A program made the translations under genes and the position numbers. Source: Streptosporangium carneum (GTDB lineage Bacteria > Actinomycetota > Actinomycetes > Streptosporangiales > Streptosporangiaceae). Taken from it: a DNA stretch of 64,000 nucleotides. Each line of letters opens with the position of its first letter. Position 1 is the stretch's first letter. This document shows, piece after piece, positions 51,115 through 59,436 of the stretch. The notes below the pieces were generated by a model. That model worked only from the letters and a program-made list of their open reading frames with translations. It had not been told where the DNA came from and did no database searches. The stretch is from the NCBI RefSeq assembly GCF_027922005.1, contig NZ_BSEV01000010.1, positions 91,272-155,271 of the forward strand, given 5' to 3'.

Positions 51115-53385
51115 ATGTCGCGTGCCCCCGTGGTACGCGCGGTGACGGCGCTCGCCGTCATCGCCACATCACTTCTCATCGCGTTGACCATGACGCCGCG
51201 CCTGGGTCTCGACCTGCGCGGCGGCACCCAGATCGTGCTCGAGACCAGGGACTCCCCGACCGCCAAGGCCGACGCCGAGGCCACCGACCGCACCCTCGAG
51301 GTGCTGCGCCGCAGGGCCGACGCGCTGGGCGTCGCGGACGCCCCGCTGACCCGCTCCGGCGAGCGGCGCATCATCGTGGAACTGCCCGGCGTGCAGGACC
51401 CGGCCAGGGCCGCCGAGGTCATCGGCAAGACCGCGCAGCTCACCTTCCATCCCGTCCAGGGCATGGCCGACGAGTCGACCAAGGCGGGGAACGGCGAGCA
51501 GGTCATCCCCGACGAGGACGGCGTCAAGCTGCTCGTCGGCCCGGCCAGGCTCACCGGGAACGGCGTCAGCGGCGCGGAGGCGGGGACCGACCCCCAGCAG
51601 GGCGGCGGCTGGTTCGTCACCCTGGACCTGCGCGACGAGGGTCGCCAGGCGTGGGCGAAGCTGACCGGCGAGGCCGCCTGCAACCCGGTGGGCGACCCTA
51701 GACGGCGGGTCGCCATCGTGCTCGACTCGAAGGTCCTCATCTCACCGCAGGTGAACGAGGGCGTAGCCTGCCGCGTGGGGCTTCCGGGCAGCTCCACCCA
51801 GATCACCGGCTCCTTCACCGTGGAGGAGGCGCAGGATCTGGCCGCGCTGATCAAGGGAGGCTCGCTGCCCGTACCCGTGGAGATCGTCGAGCAGCGGACC
51901 GTGGGCCCGACGCTCGGCGCGGCCGCCATCACGGCCAGCGCGCAGGCCGCCGTCATCGGCGTGGTGCTCACCGCGCTGTTCATCATGCTGACCTACCGCC
52001 TCGCGGGAATGATCGCCACCATCGCCCTGGTCTGCTACGCGCTGATCTCCTACGCCGCGCTCGTCGCGCTCGGCGCCACGCTGACCCTGCCGGGTCTGGC
52101 GGGGTTCGTGCTGGCGATCGGCATGGCCGTGGACGCCAACGTGCTGGTCTTCGAACGCGCCAGAGAGGAGTACGCCGCGGGACCGCGACTGCGACCCGCC
52201 CTGGAGAAGGGCTTCCGCAACGCGTGGAGCGCGGTGGCCGACTCCAACATCACCACGCTGCTCGCCGCGGGACTGCTGTTCTTCCTGGCCTCGGGCCCCG
52301 TGCGGGGCTTCGGCGTCACACTGAGCATCGGGGTGATCGCCTCGCTGATCACCGCCATGGTCATCACCAGGGTCATCGCCCAGTGGGCGGTGACCCTGCC
52401 CGCCGTGGCCGGGCGGCCCCGGATCACCGGCCTGGCGGACATCGGCAGGGTCCGCAGGTGGCTGACCGCCCACGGCCCCGACCTGATGCGGCGGCGGGCG
52501 CGGTACTTCGTGGTCACCGGCGCCCTGGTCGCGACGGCCCTGGCCGGGGTCGTGGTCCGCGGGATCGACTTCGGGGTCGAGTTCACCGGCGGCAGGCTGA
52601 CGGAGTACTCGACGAGCGTCCCGATGACCGCGGACACCGCCCGCGAGCTGGTCAGCGGCGCCGGGTTCCCGAACGCGATCGTGCAGTCGTCGGACGGGGC
52701 CGTCTCCGTGCGGACGGGAAGGATCGACGCGGCGGAGGCGGCGAGGATCGAGGCCGCCCTGGAGAGCCGCGGCGGCCAGGTCACCAAGCAGCGCGACGAG
52801 CTCATCGGCCCGAGCCTGGGCGAGGAGCTGCGCAGGAACGCGCTGATCGCGTTGGGCGTCGCGCTCGCCGCGCAACTCGCCTACCTGGCCTTCCGGTTCC
52901 GCTGGACGTTCGGCCTCGCGACGGTGCTGGCCCTGGTCGCCGACGCGGCGATCGTGGTCGGCGCGTTCGCGTGGCTGGGCAAGCCCGTCGACGGGGTCTT
53001 CCTGGCCTCGATGCTCACCGTGATCGGCTACTCGGTCAACGACAAGGTCGTGGTCTTCGACCGGGTCCGCGAGCTGTGGGGGGCGCGGCGCAGGACGCCG
53101 TTCGCCGAGGTGGTCAACACCGCGGTCCTGCAGACCGTGCCCCGCACGGTGAACACCGGCCTCGGCGCGCTGTTCATCCTGGCCGCGCTGGCCGTACTCG
53201 GCGGCGACTCGCTGACCGACTTCGCGGTGGCGCTGCTGATCGGCATCGTCACGGGCACCCTGTCCTCGGCCCTGGTCGCGGCGCCGCTCGCGATCGAGTT
53301 CGAGAGGCGCGGCACGGCTCCGCCGCCGCGTCCCCGTCAGGGTCAGGCACGCCGCCCCCGCGAGGGATCGGGAGCCGTGGTCTGA
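51115..53385 (+). CDS. secDF: SecD-SecF fusion protein translocase subunit
   Basis: 756 residues. First half is SecD (LGLDLRGGTQIVLETRD, GERRIIVELPGVQDP, later GFVLAIGMAVDANVLVFER); second is SecF (GIDFGVEFTGGRLTEYSTS, VIGYSVNDKVVVFDR). About twelve membrane segments. It uses proton motive force to help protein export. A fused form beside ordinary secD/secF elsewhere is common in actinomycetes, so this is likely a second copy; no secretion partners adjoin it. Confidence 0.92.
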   Translation: MSRAPVVRAVTALAVIATSLLIALTMTPRLGLDLRGGTQIVLETRDSPTAKADAEATDRTLEVLRRRADALGVADAPLTRSGERRIIVELPGVQDPARAAEVIGKTAQLTFHPVQGMADESTKAGNGEQVIPDEDGVKLLVGPARLTGNGVSGAEAGTDPQQGGGWFVTLDLRDEGRQAWAKLTGEAACNPVGDPRRRVAIVLDSKVLISPQVNEGVACRVGLPGSSTQITGSFTVEEAQDLAALIKGGSLPVPVEIVEQRTVGPTLGAAAITASAQAAVIGVVLTALFIMLTYRLAGMIATIALVCYALISYAALVALGATLTLPGLAGFVLAIGMAVDANVLVFERAREEYAAGPRLRPALEKGFRNAWSAVADSNITTLLAAGLLFFLASGPVRGFGVTLSIGVIASLITAMVITRVIAQWAVTLPAVAGRPRITGLADIGRVRRWLTAHGPDLMRRRARYFVVTGALVATALAGVVVRGIDFGVEFTGGRLTEYSTSVPMTADTARELVSGAGFPNAIVQSSDGAVSVRTGRIDAAEAARIEAALESRGGQVTKQRDELIGPSLGEELRRNALIALGVALAAQLAYLAFRFRWTFGLATVLALVADAAIVVGAFAWLGKPVDGVFLASMLTVIGYSVNDKVVVFDRVRELWGARRRTPFAEVVNTAVLQTVPRTVNTGLGALFILAALAVLGGDSLTDFAVALLIGIVTGTLSSALVAAPLAIEFERRGTAPPPRPRQGQARRPREGSGAVV

Positions 53386-53545
53386 CCTGCCGGGACTCCC
53401 CCGGGATCCGGTGTCTCCCGCCGGGTCCCGGGTTCCCCTCTCCGATCCGGGGCCTCCTTCCGGATCCGGGCTTTCCCTCCGGAGGGGAGGGCCCGCTAAT
53501 GTGCGTTGGGTCTGATTTCCCTGCTGCCGGAAGGCGGATGCACCC

Positions 53546-53746
53546 GTGGCGGACGACTACGCGACGACTTTCAGGATCCTCGACGTCGACGGCGACGGCC
53601 TGATCTCGGTCACCGAGATGACGCGTCTCATGGAGGTGCTCGGTCAGCCGATCACCCCTGAGGCCGCCGCGCAGGCCATCGCCAGGATCGACCGGGACGG
53701 CGACGGCCTCATCTCCCTGGAGGAGTTCGCCGGATACATCAACTAG
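53546..53746 (+). CDS. Two-EF-hand calcium-binding protein
   Basis: 66 residues with two canonical EF-hand loops: DVDGDGLISVTE and DRDGDGLISLEE. Start GTG 53546. Related to actinobacterial CabC-like calmodulin proteins. A ~90-base dispersed element begins four bases behind the stop. Confidence 0.93.
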   Translation: MADDYATTFRILDVDGDGLISVTEMTRLMEVLGQPITPEAAAQAIARIDRDGDGLISLEEFAGYIN

Positions 53747-53749
53747 ACC

Positions 53750-53836
53750 CTGTGGCCGGGGACGCTCACCGGGTCGCGCACCGCTCGTCGGCGCCGACCC
53801 GCCCAGCGTCACCCCTCGCCGTACCGGCGCCAGAGA
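53750..53836. repeat. Dispersed intergenic element, copy 2
   Basis: Matches 37231-37319. Arms GGCGCCG (53790) and CGGCGCC (53825) pair around a 28-base loop; compared with copy 1 both members of the outer pair changed together. Confidence 0.7.
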
Positions 53837-54163
53837 CGACCCCAGACACAGCGAGCGGCGGGCGATGCACCCCCGCCATGAACCACCACACCGGGGCGGC
53901 GGGCCGCACTGCGGACGGTCATGGGCGGAGTAGGAGGGGAAGGTGCTCATCGGGTCGGTGTCCCGGGCGGACGCGGTGAGGACGGGCGGTCTGGGCCTTG
54001 GCGCTCGGCCCGCGGATCCCCCTTGCCGGCCATGACGGCCACCCGCGGGCCGAGCGTGATCGGAGGCATTCCCATGGACACGGCCTCGACACCTGCGGGT
54101 TTTCCCTTTCGTCCTCCGACGCGGCTCCCGCGGGCCTCCCGCCGCGCGTCTCGACGCGGGCAT

Positions 54164-54208
54164 CGCGACCGCAGGTTCCGCGACCGTGGGTTCCGCGACC
54201 GCGGGCTT
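54164..54208. repeat. 15-base triplicate repeat
   Basis: CGCGACCGCAGGTTC, CGCGACCGTGGGTTC and CGCGACCGCGGGCTT in tandem, non-coding. Confidence 0.8.
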
Positions 54209-54480
54209 CGCACGAAGTGACCTCGCCCCGGATTCCGGGGGGCGAAACTTCACACCGCGCGCCGCCTCATGACCGGCACCGCCCATGAGGCAACCACCCA
54301 TACTTCCTTAAATGGATTTATGCATATTTAAGTCGACTCAACTCATCAAAACCCGGTACCGGCCGGGCGTTATGGCAAAGCATTCAGGCCTGGCCTGGAG
54401 AGCTATTGACTCTCCATTCGCGACCTAATAACTTAAAGTAGCCAATGAGATTCATACTGTAACGGAGAGGTAAGGGTTCG

Positions 54481-54528
54481 ATGCATCACTCAGCCACGCC
54501 GCCCGTTCACGACCGAGGTGGCACATGA
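54481..54528 (+). CDS. Possible 15-residue leader ORF
   Basis: ATG at 54481 preceded by GAGAGGTAAGGG; encodes MHHSATPPVHDRGGT and ends TGA overlapping the ATG of the next gene (ATGA). It might be a leader peptide coupling translation or an accidental short frame. It lies in the AT-rich promoter region of the cluster. Confidence 0.35.
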   Translation: MHHSATPPVHDRGGT

Positions 54529-55064
54529 CCACCGCCCCTCTCGAACGCGTCAGGCTCCGTTTCACCCTGCTCGACACCGACGCCAACGGTTACGTCGAGG
54601 CGGACGACTTCGAACGGCTCGCGATCCGGATCATCAAGGCGGTGGCCGAGCCGGTCTCCTCGCCGAAGGCTCTGGCGGTCCTCGAAGGACACCGCAGATA
54701 CTGGCGGGGGCTGGTCGACGACCTGGGGGCCGACCACGACGGCAGGGTCGCTCTCCACGAGTACGTCACCCACGTCGCCAGGCCCGAGCGTTTCGACGAC
54801 GTCATCCGCGAGTACGCCGAGTCGCTCGCCCTCCTGCTCGACGTCGACGACGACGGGTTCATCGAGCACGCCCACTTCCTCGCCTGCATGCGGGCCGTCG
54901 GTTTCCACCCGGCGAGCGTCGACGCCCTGTTCGCGGAGCTCGACCCGTACGGCGCGGGCAAGGTCGCCGTCCGCGCCTGGGTGGCCAGCATCAAGGATTT
55001 CTACGGCAGTCAGAGAACGGACATCCCGGCTCAGCGCCTGCTGGCGGTTCCCAGCGTGGGCTGA
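54525..55064 (+). CDS. EF-hand (calerythrin-like) protein
   Basis: 179 residues with EF-hand loops DTDANGYVEADD, DHDGRVALHE-type and DVDDDGFIEHAH plus a fourth weak loop (DPYGAGKVAVRA). Calerythrin-like calcium-binding proteins of this size occur in actinomycetes. The ribosome site GAGGTGGCAC lies inside the preceding 15-codon ORF. About 145 bases separate it from the aminotransferase; same-strand membership of that operon is possible. Confidence 0.9.
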   Translation: MTTAPLERVRLRFTLLDTDANGYVEADDFERLAIRIIKAVAEPVSSPKALAVLEGHRRYWRGLVDDLGADHDGRVALHEYVTHVARPERFDDVIREYAESLALLLDVDDDGFIEHAHFLACMRAVGFHPASVDALFAELDPYGAGKVAVRAWVASIKDFYGSQRTDIPAQRLLAVPSVG

Positions 55065-55208
55065 TCCGGATCCTGTCCAGCGGATCGGTCGCTCCCCTTC
55101 GCCGACCTCCCGCCGACTCACCGCGACAGCGCGGAGCCAGCCGGAGACAACAGGCACACGACCGGTCTCCAGGGTCCTCCATCCGGCTTTCTCCGCGGGA
55201 GGTGAAAC

Positions 55209-56372
55209 ATGGCCGGAGGTCTCGCACGTGAAGCGATTCGGTCGATGCGATCGGCGTTCCCCTTCGAACCCCCTCCAGGACGCCACGACCTGATCAACCT
55301 GAGGGACAACGAGAATCCCTTCGGCGGCCCGCAGCGCCACTACCCCGACAACACGAACGGCGACCTGGTCGCCGCGTACGTCCGCGCTCTGGACGTCGTC
55401 GAGGTCGCGCCGGGCTCCGACACCCCGGGGTGGCACTGGGGAGCGGACAACATCCTGATCACCAGGGGCGCGGCCGACGCACTCGACCTGGTCTTCCGGG
55501 CCTTCTTCGATCCCGGCGCGGACGCGGTGGCCGTGACGCCCCCCACTTTCGCGATCTTCGACGAGCTCGCCACGGTGTACGGGGTCGCCCGGCGCCCGGT
55601 CCCGCTCCTGGGCGAGGACCTCGACCGGCTCGACGTCGGGCGGCTGATGAAGCTCCCGGTCAAGGGCGTCCTGCTGTGCGATCCGGGAAACCCGACCGGC
55701 ACCTGTCTCGCACCGGAGGACGTCCTGCTGCTCCTGGACTCCTTCGACGGCCTGGTGGTGATCGACGAGGCGTACGTCGAGTGCTCGGGACGCCCGTCCT
55801 ACCGGCACCTGATCCCCGACCATCCCAACCTCGTGGTCCTGCGGTCGATGTCCAAGGCGCTCGGCATGGCGGCCCTGCGTCTGGGGGCCGTGCTCGCGCA
55901 TCCCGAGCTCGTCCTCGCGCTGCGCAAGGTGCGGCTGCCGTTCGCCCTGCCGGGGCCGGTGACGGCGCAGGCCATGAACGAGCTGTCACGTCCCGCGCTG
56001 CTGCGCGCCCAGATCGAGACCTTCGCCGAGGAACGCGACCGTTTCGCCGCCGAGCTCGCGCGGTGCCCGGGGGTCGGACGCGTCTTCGCCGAGGCGGGCT
56101 TCGTCACGGTCGAGGGGGACGCCGAGCTCGCCTCCCTTCTGCGCCTGGCGGGCTTCGACACCCTGCCCGAACCGATGGGCTGGCCGGGACACGTGCGCAT
56201 CTCCATCGGGAGGCCGTCGGACAACTCCCGTCTGATCGCCGCGCTGAAGACGACGACGGCACGGACGTCGCGGACGCCTCAGCCGGCACGACCGGATCGA
56301 CCAGGACAGACAGCGCGGGAAGCGCAGACAGCGGGGTCACCGCCGTCCCGGGTGAAGGGACACCAGACATGA
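55209..56372 (+). CDS. PLP-dependent aminotransferase (HisC-like, class I/II)
   Basis: 387 residues; substrate-side signature NLRDNENPFGG near residue 30-40, NPTG at 161-164, VIDEAYVE (Asp186, Tyr189) and the Schiff-base Lys216 in SMSKALGM. The C-terminal Arg that binds the carboxylate is in HVRISIGRPSDN. It resembles histidinol-phosphate aminotransferases and related amino-acid transaminases or decarboxylases. GGGAGGTGAAAC precedes the start. A basic, low-complexity tail of ~35 residues ends in an ATGA overlap with the next gene. First gene of a four-gene coupled operon. Confidence 0.9.
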   Translation: MAGGLAREAIRSMRSAFPFEPPPGRHDLINLRDNENPFGGPQRHYPDNTNGDLVAAYVRALDVVEVAPGSDTPGWHWGADNILITRGAADALDLVFRAFFDPGADAVAVTPPTFAIFDELATVYGVARRPVPLLGEDLDRLDVGRLMKLPVKGVLLCDPGNPTGTCLAPEDVLLLLDSFDGLVVIDEAYVECSGRPSYRHLIPDHPNLVVLRSMSKALGMAALRLGAVLAHPELVLALRKVRLPFALPGPVTAQAMNELSRPALLRAQIETFAEERDRFAAELARCPGVGRVFAEAGFVTVEGDAELASLLRLAGFDTLPEPMGWPGHVRISIGRPSDNSRLIAALKTTTARTSRTPQPARPDRPGQTAREAQTAGSPPSRVKGHQT

Positions 56373-57439
56373 GCGCCGAGACGACCGCGGTGACGTCCGT
56401 GACGACCGTCGCCCGCGACGACATCCGGGCCATCACCTCAGTGCGGGTGGACGGCGAGACCCACCAGCTCGGCCAGCAACGGGACTTCCGCCGCAACGGC
56501 GCCCTCGCCGCGTTCCTGCCGGAGGCGGGCCGCCCGTCCTTCGCCTGGGTACGGCTGCGCGACGGGGAGACCCTGGCCGTCCACCGGCATCCGACCAAGT
56601 CGATGATCCTGGTCTGCAGCGGCTCGGTGCTGCTGCTCGGCACACGCGAACGCGAGCTGTCGGAGGGCGACGTGGTGTGCGTCCCGCCGGAGAGCGACCA
56701 CGGCTTCCGCACCCGTCCCGGCGAGGAGTTCCACGGCCTGTCCGTCCAGTTCGAGGGGGCCGGTCTCTACGAGCACGAGCTGGCCCCCAGGGCCAGCTTC
56801 GGCGAGGCGGGCGCGGCGCTGGCCGAGCTGGAGCGGCTGAACGAGTCGCTGCTGGAACGCCACACCGGAAACGCCCTGTTCACCCTGTTCGGCACGGGCA
56901 GGCTCCGGCACGAGCCCGCGCTGCGCGCCCGGTTCGTCGCCGCCCTCTACGTGTGGTCGACCTACTTCCAGCGGATGCTCCACGCCCGTCAGGCGACCTG
57001 CGCCGACGCGGACCTGCGGGCCGAGTACGGCGAGCACCTGCGCGAGGAGCTCGGCCACGACCGCCTGCTGCTCGAACACCACGACGCGGACGCCGAGGCC
57101 TACGACACCGTCCTCGAGGCGGCGGGAAACTGGTTCGTCGCCCAGATGCACCAGCTGGACGAGGCGCAGAAGATCGTGCTCGTGCACATGGTGGTGGAGT
57201 CGAGCGGTCACGTCTTCGGCCTCGCCACCTCGGAGATCTTCTCCGAGGAGGCGAAGGGCGGCTACTTCGACCTGCACGCCGAGGCGGACGACGACCACCG
57301 GCGCATCGGCAGGGCCTACCTCCACCGCCTGCCCGCCTCGGCGTTCCCCCGGCTCATGGAGACCTGCAGACGGGCGTGGGACCAGATGGACCTGGTCCAC
57401 GAACGCATCGCCGCCTGGACCCTGGAGCGCCAATGGTGA
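56369..57439 (+). CDS. Cupin fused to heme-oxygenase-like diiron oxidase domain
   Basis: 356 residues. A cupin half (about 55-130) has AVHRHPTKSMILVCSGSVLL and DVVCVPPESDHGFRT with candidate metal ligands His72, His74, His111. The C-terminal half (from about 170) is a helical bundle with EYGEHLREELGHDRLLLEHH (Glu219, His223, Glu226/227, His230), VVESSGHVF (Glu278) and DLHAEADDDHRRIG (His303, His310). This pattern fits heme-oxygenase-like diiron oxidases (HDOs such as SznF, UndA, BesC) or TenA-like proteins. HDOs catalyse N-oxygenation, decarboxylation or C-C cleavage of amino acids. Coupled on both sides by overlapping stop/start codons. The exact metal set needs a structural model. Confidence 0.7.
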   Translation: MSAETTAVTSVTTVARDDIRAITSVRVDGETHQLGQQRDFRRNGALAAFLPEAGRPSFAWVRLRDGETLAVHRHPTKSMILVCSGSVLLLGTRERELSEGDVVCVPPESDHGFRTRPGEEFHGLSVQFEGAGLYEHELAPRASFGEAGAALAELERLNESLLERHTGNALFTLFGTGRLRHEPALRARFVAALYVWSTYFQRMLHARQATCADADLRAEYGEHLREELGHDRLLLEHHDADAEAYDTVLEAAGNWFVAQMHQLDEAQKIVLVHMVVESSGHVFGLATSEIFSEEAKGGYFDLHAEADDDHRRIGRAYLHRLPASAFPRLMETCRRAWDQMDLVHERIAAWTLERQW

Positions 57440-58971
57440 CGAGACCCCGGAGAGGCCGCGGGGGCGACCGCGCGCCGCACGACTCCTCCGACCAACCGGA
57501 CGAACGCCACGGGGCCAGGCATCCCGTGGTCGTCATGGCGGAGTGGATGGCCGACGTCTTCGTCGACCTGGGTTACCGGATCTCCGAGGGGCCCGAGGTC
57601 GAGGCCGAGTGGTTCAACTTCGACGCCCTGAACATGGACGACGGCCACTTCGCCCGCGCCCCGGACCGCACCTTCTTCGTCGCCGACCCCTCAGGACGGG
57701 GATTCGGTTCGGGCCTGGTGCTGCGGGCGCACACCTCGCCGGTCCAGGTGCGGGAGATGCTCGGCTCCTCCCCTCCGATCCGGATGGTCTCCACGGGGCG
57801 CGTCTTCCGCCCCGACCCGGTCGACGCCACCCACAGCCCGGTCTTCAACCAGCTCGAGGGGCTGGCCGTCGACCAGGACCTGACCATGGCCGACCTCAGG
57901 AGCACGCTCGACTACTTCGCCGCCCGCGTGTTCGGGCCGGGGACCGTGACCCGGTTGCGGCCCCACTGGTTCGCCTACACCGACCCGTCCGCCGAGGTGG
58001 ACGTGGCGTGCGTCGTCTGCCGCGGCGGGGGGCGTGGTCCGGCGGGGCGGTGCCGTACGTGCGGGGGCGAGGGGTGGATCGAGTGGGGCGGTTGCGGGAT
58101 GGTCCACCCGAAGGTGCTCGCCACGTGCGGCATCGACCCGGGCAGGCACACCGCGTTCGCCTTCGGCATGGGGATCGAGCGCACGCTGATGCTCAGGCAC
58201 GGCCTGGCGGACATGCGCGAGATCGTCGACGGCGGCGTCCGCTTCACGCTCGGCACGGCCGAACCGCCGGTCTCCTCCCGCGCGTGGCCGGGCCTCGGCC
58301 TCACCCGGTCGCAGGGCGTCCGGCGTCTGGTCGGGCGGGCGCTCGCCCGCGCCGGGTTCGTCGAGACGCCCACCTTCCCCTTCGTCGGCGCCACCGTGTG
58401 GGACGCCTTCGGGCTGGCGTCCGACGATCCGCGCCGCGACGCCCTCACCCTCGTCAACCCGATCAGCCTCGGGGAGCCCGCGCTGCGCACCACGCTCCTG
58501 CCCGGACTGCTGGCCGCGCTGCGCCGTGACGCGGAGCACGGCAGGCCGCGCGCCGGGCTCTTCGAGCAGGGAACGGCCTTCACCTCTCCGCCCCGCGCGT
58601 GTCGTCCGCCGTGCCTGCCCGCGGACCGCCGTCCCACGGACGAGCAGCTTCGCGCCCTACGGGCCCTCGTCCCCGCGCAGCCGCAGCATCTGGCCGCTGT
58701 GCTGGACGGGGAGTCCGGATGGGACGAGGTGGTCGCCGCCGCGCGCGCCGCGGCCGACGCCGTGGGAGCGGATCTGACCACGCGCGGAGCGCGACGGCCG
58801 CCCTGGCTGCCGGGGCGCTGCGTGGAGCTGCTCGCGGGCTCGACCGTGCTCGGTCACGCGGGAGAGCTGTGCCCGGAAACGGTCAGCGCCCTGGGCCTGC
58901 CCCGGGGAACCAGCGCGATGGAGATGGACCTCACCACACTCGAACACCTCATGGAGGGGGAGGAACCATGA
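57433..58971 (+). CDS. Single-chain PheS-PheT fusion (aminoacyl-tRNA synthetase paralogue)
   Basis: 512 residues. Residues ~30-270 are the PheS catalytic core: SEGPEVEAEWFNFDALNM, class-II motif TSPVQVREM, RVFRPDPVDATHSPVFNQLE, four Cys (193, 196, 207, 210) of the zinc-like insert, and motif 3 GCGMVHPKVL…FAFGMGIERTLML. Residues ~286-505 match the PheT catalytic-like domain (LTRSQGVRRLVGRALARAGF, LVNPISLGEPALRTTLLPGL, VLGHAGELCPETVSALGLP). Missing are the PheS N-terminal coiled coil and the PheT tRNA-binding (EMAP-like), B3/B4 editing, B5 and FDX-ACB domains. Bacterial PheRS is normally an α2β2 of two genes. The ATGGTGA overlap and operon partners imply a specialised amino-acid activating role or self-resistance. 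Confidence 0.88.
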   Translation: MVTRPRRGRGGDRAPHDSSDQPDERHGARHPVVVMAEWMADVFVDLGYRISEGPEVEAEWFNFDALNMDDGHFARAPDRTFFVADPSGRGFGSGLVLRAHTSPVQVREMLGSSPPIRMVSTGRVFRPDPVDATHSPVFNQLEGLAVDQDLTMADLRSTLDYFAARVFGPGTVTRLRPHWFAYTDPSAEVDVACVVCRGGGRGPAGRCRTCGGEGWIEWGGCGMVHPKVLATCGIDPGRHTAFAFGMGIERTLMLRHGLADMREIVDGGVRFTLGTAEPPVSSRAWPGLGLTRSQGVRRLVGRALARAGFVETPTFPFVGATVWDAFGLASDDPRRDALTLVNPISLGEPALRTTLLPGLLAALRRDAEHGRPRAGLFEQGTAFTSPPRACRPPCLPADRRPTDEQLRALRALVPAQPQHLAAVLDGESGWDEVVAAARAAADAVGADLTTRGARRPPWLPGRCVELLAGSTVLGHAGELCPETVSALGLPRGTSAMEMDLTTLEHLMEGEEP

Positions 58972-59390
58972 CTCCCGAGCGGCTGGCGAGCGTCTACCTC
59001 GACGGGCTGGAACGCGGCGACCTGGAAACCGTGCTGAGCCTGTACCGGGAGGGCGGGATCGTCCACTCCCCCCTGTACGGTCCCATGCCCGCGACCGCGT
59101 TCTACCCCGCGTTGTTCGCCGACACGGGACGCGCCAGGCTTCGGCTGCGCGGCGTGACCGAGGGCAGGACCACCGCCGGAGACCCGCTGGTCACCATCTG
59201 GTTCCGCTTCGAGTGGACCCTGCCGTCGGGGCAGCCGGCGAACTTCGAGTGCGTCGACGTCATGGAGCTCGCGGACGACGGGCGCGTCGAGGCGCTCCAC
59301 ATCGTCTACGACACGGTGACCGCCAGGCCCGCGTTCGAGGCGGAGAAGGGGGCGGGCAGCTCCTGGCGTCCCGGCCGCGACACCGGGTGA
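58968..59390 (+). CDS. SnoaL-like (NTF2 fold) protein
   Basis: 140 residues, start ATG overlapping the PheS-PheT stop (ATGA). LASVYLDGLERGDLETVLSL, YREGGIVHSPLYGPMPAT and the closing FECVDVMELADDGRVEALHIVYD match SnoaL/NTF2-type proteins, which include polyketide cyclases, hydrolases and ligand-binding proteins. Last gene of the operon; a hairpin terminator follows. Confidence 0.8.
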   Translation: MTPERLASVYLDGLERGDLETVLSLYREGGIVHSPLYGPMPATAFYPALFADTGRARLRLRGVTEGRTTAGDPLVTIWFRFEWTLPSGQPANFECVDVMELADDGRVEALHIVYDTVTARPAFEAEKGAGSSWRPGRDTG

Positions 59391-59391
59391 C

Positions 59392-59419
59392 GCGCGGAGG
59401 CGGCGATCCGCCCCCGCGC
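59392..59419. terminator. Terminator hairpin of the aaRS-like operon
   Basis: Arms GCGCGGAGGCGG and CCGCCCCCGCGC with a 4-base loop (CGAT), one mismatch. It lies between converging genes and can serve both. Confidence 0.7.
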
Positions 59420-59436
59420 GCCGCGGGTCATGACGT

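Larger units (their letters stand above)
53747..54480. other. Long intergenic region before the EF-hand/aaRS-like cluster
   Basis: Holds the dispersed element (53750-53836), a 15-base triplicate repeat (54164-54208), and an AT-rich stretch (about 54300-54480) which is the probable promoter of the downstream cluster. No gene seen. Confidence 0.5.
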
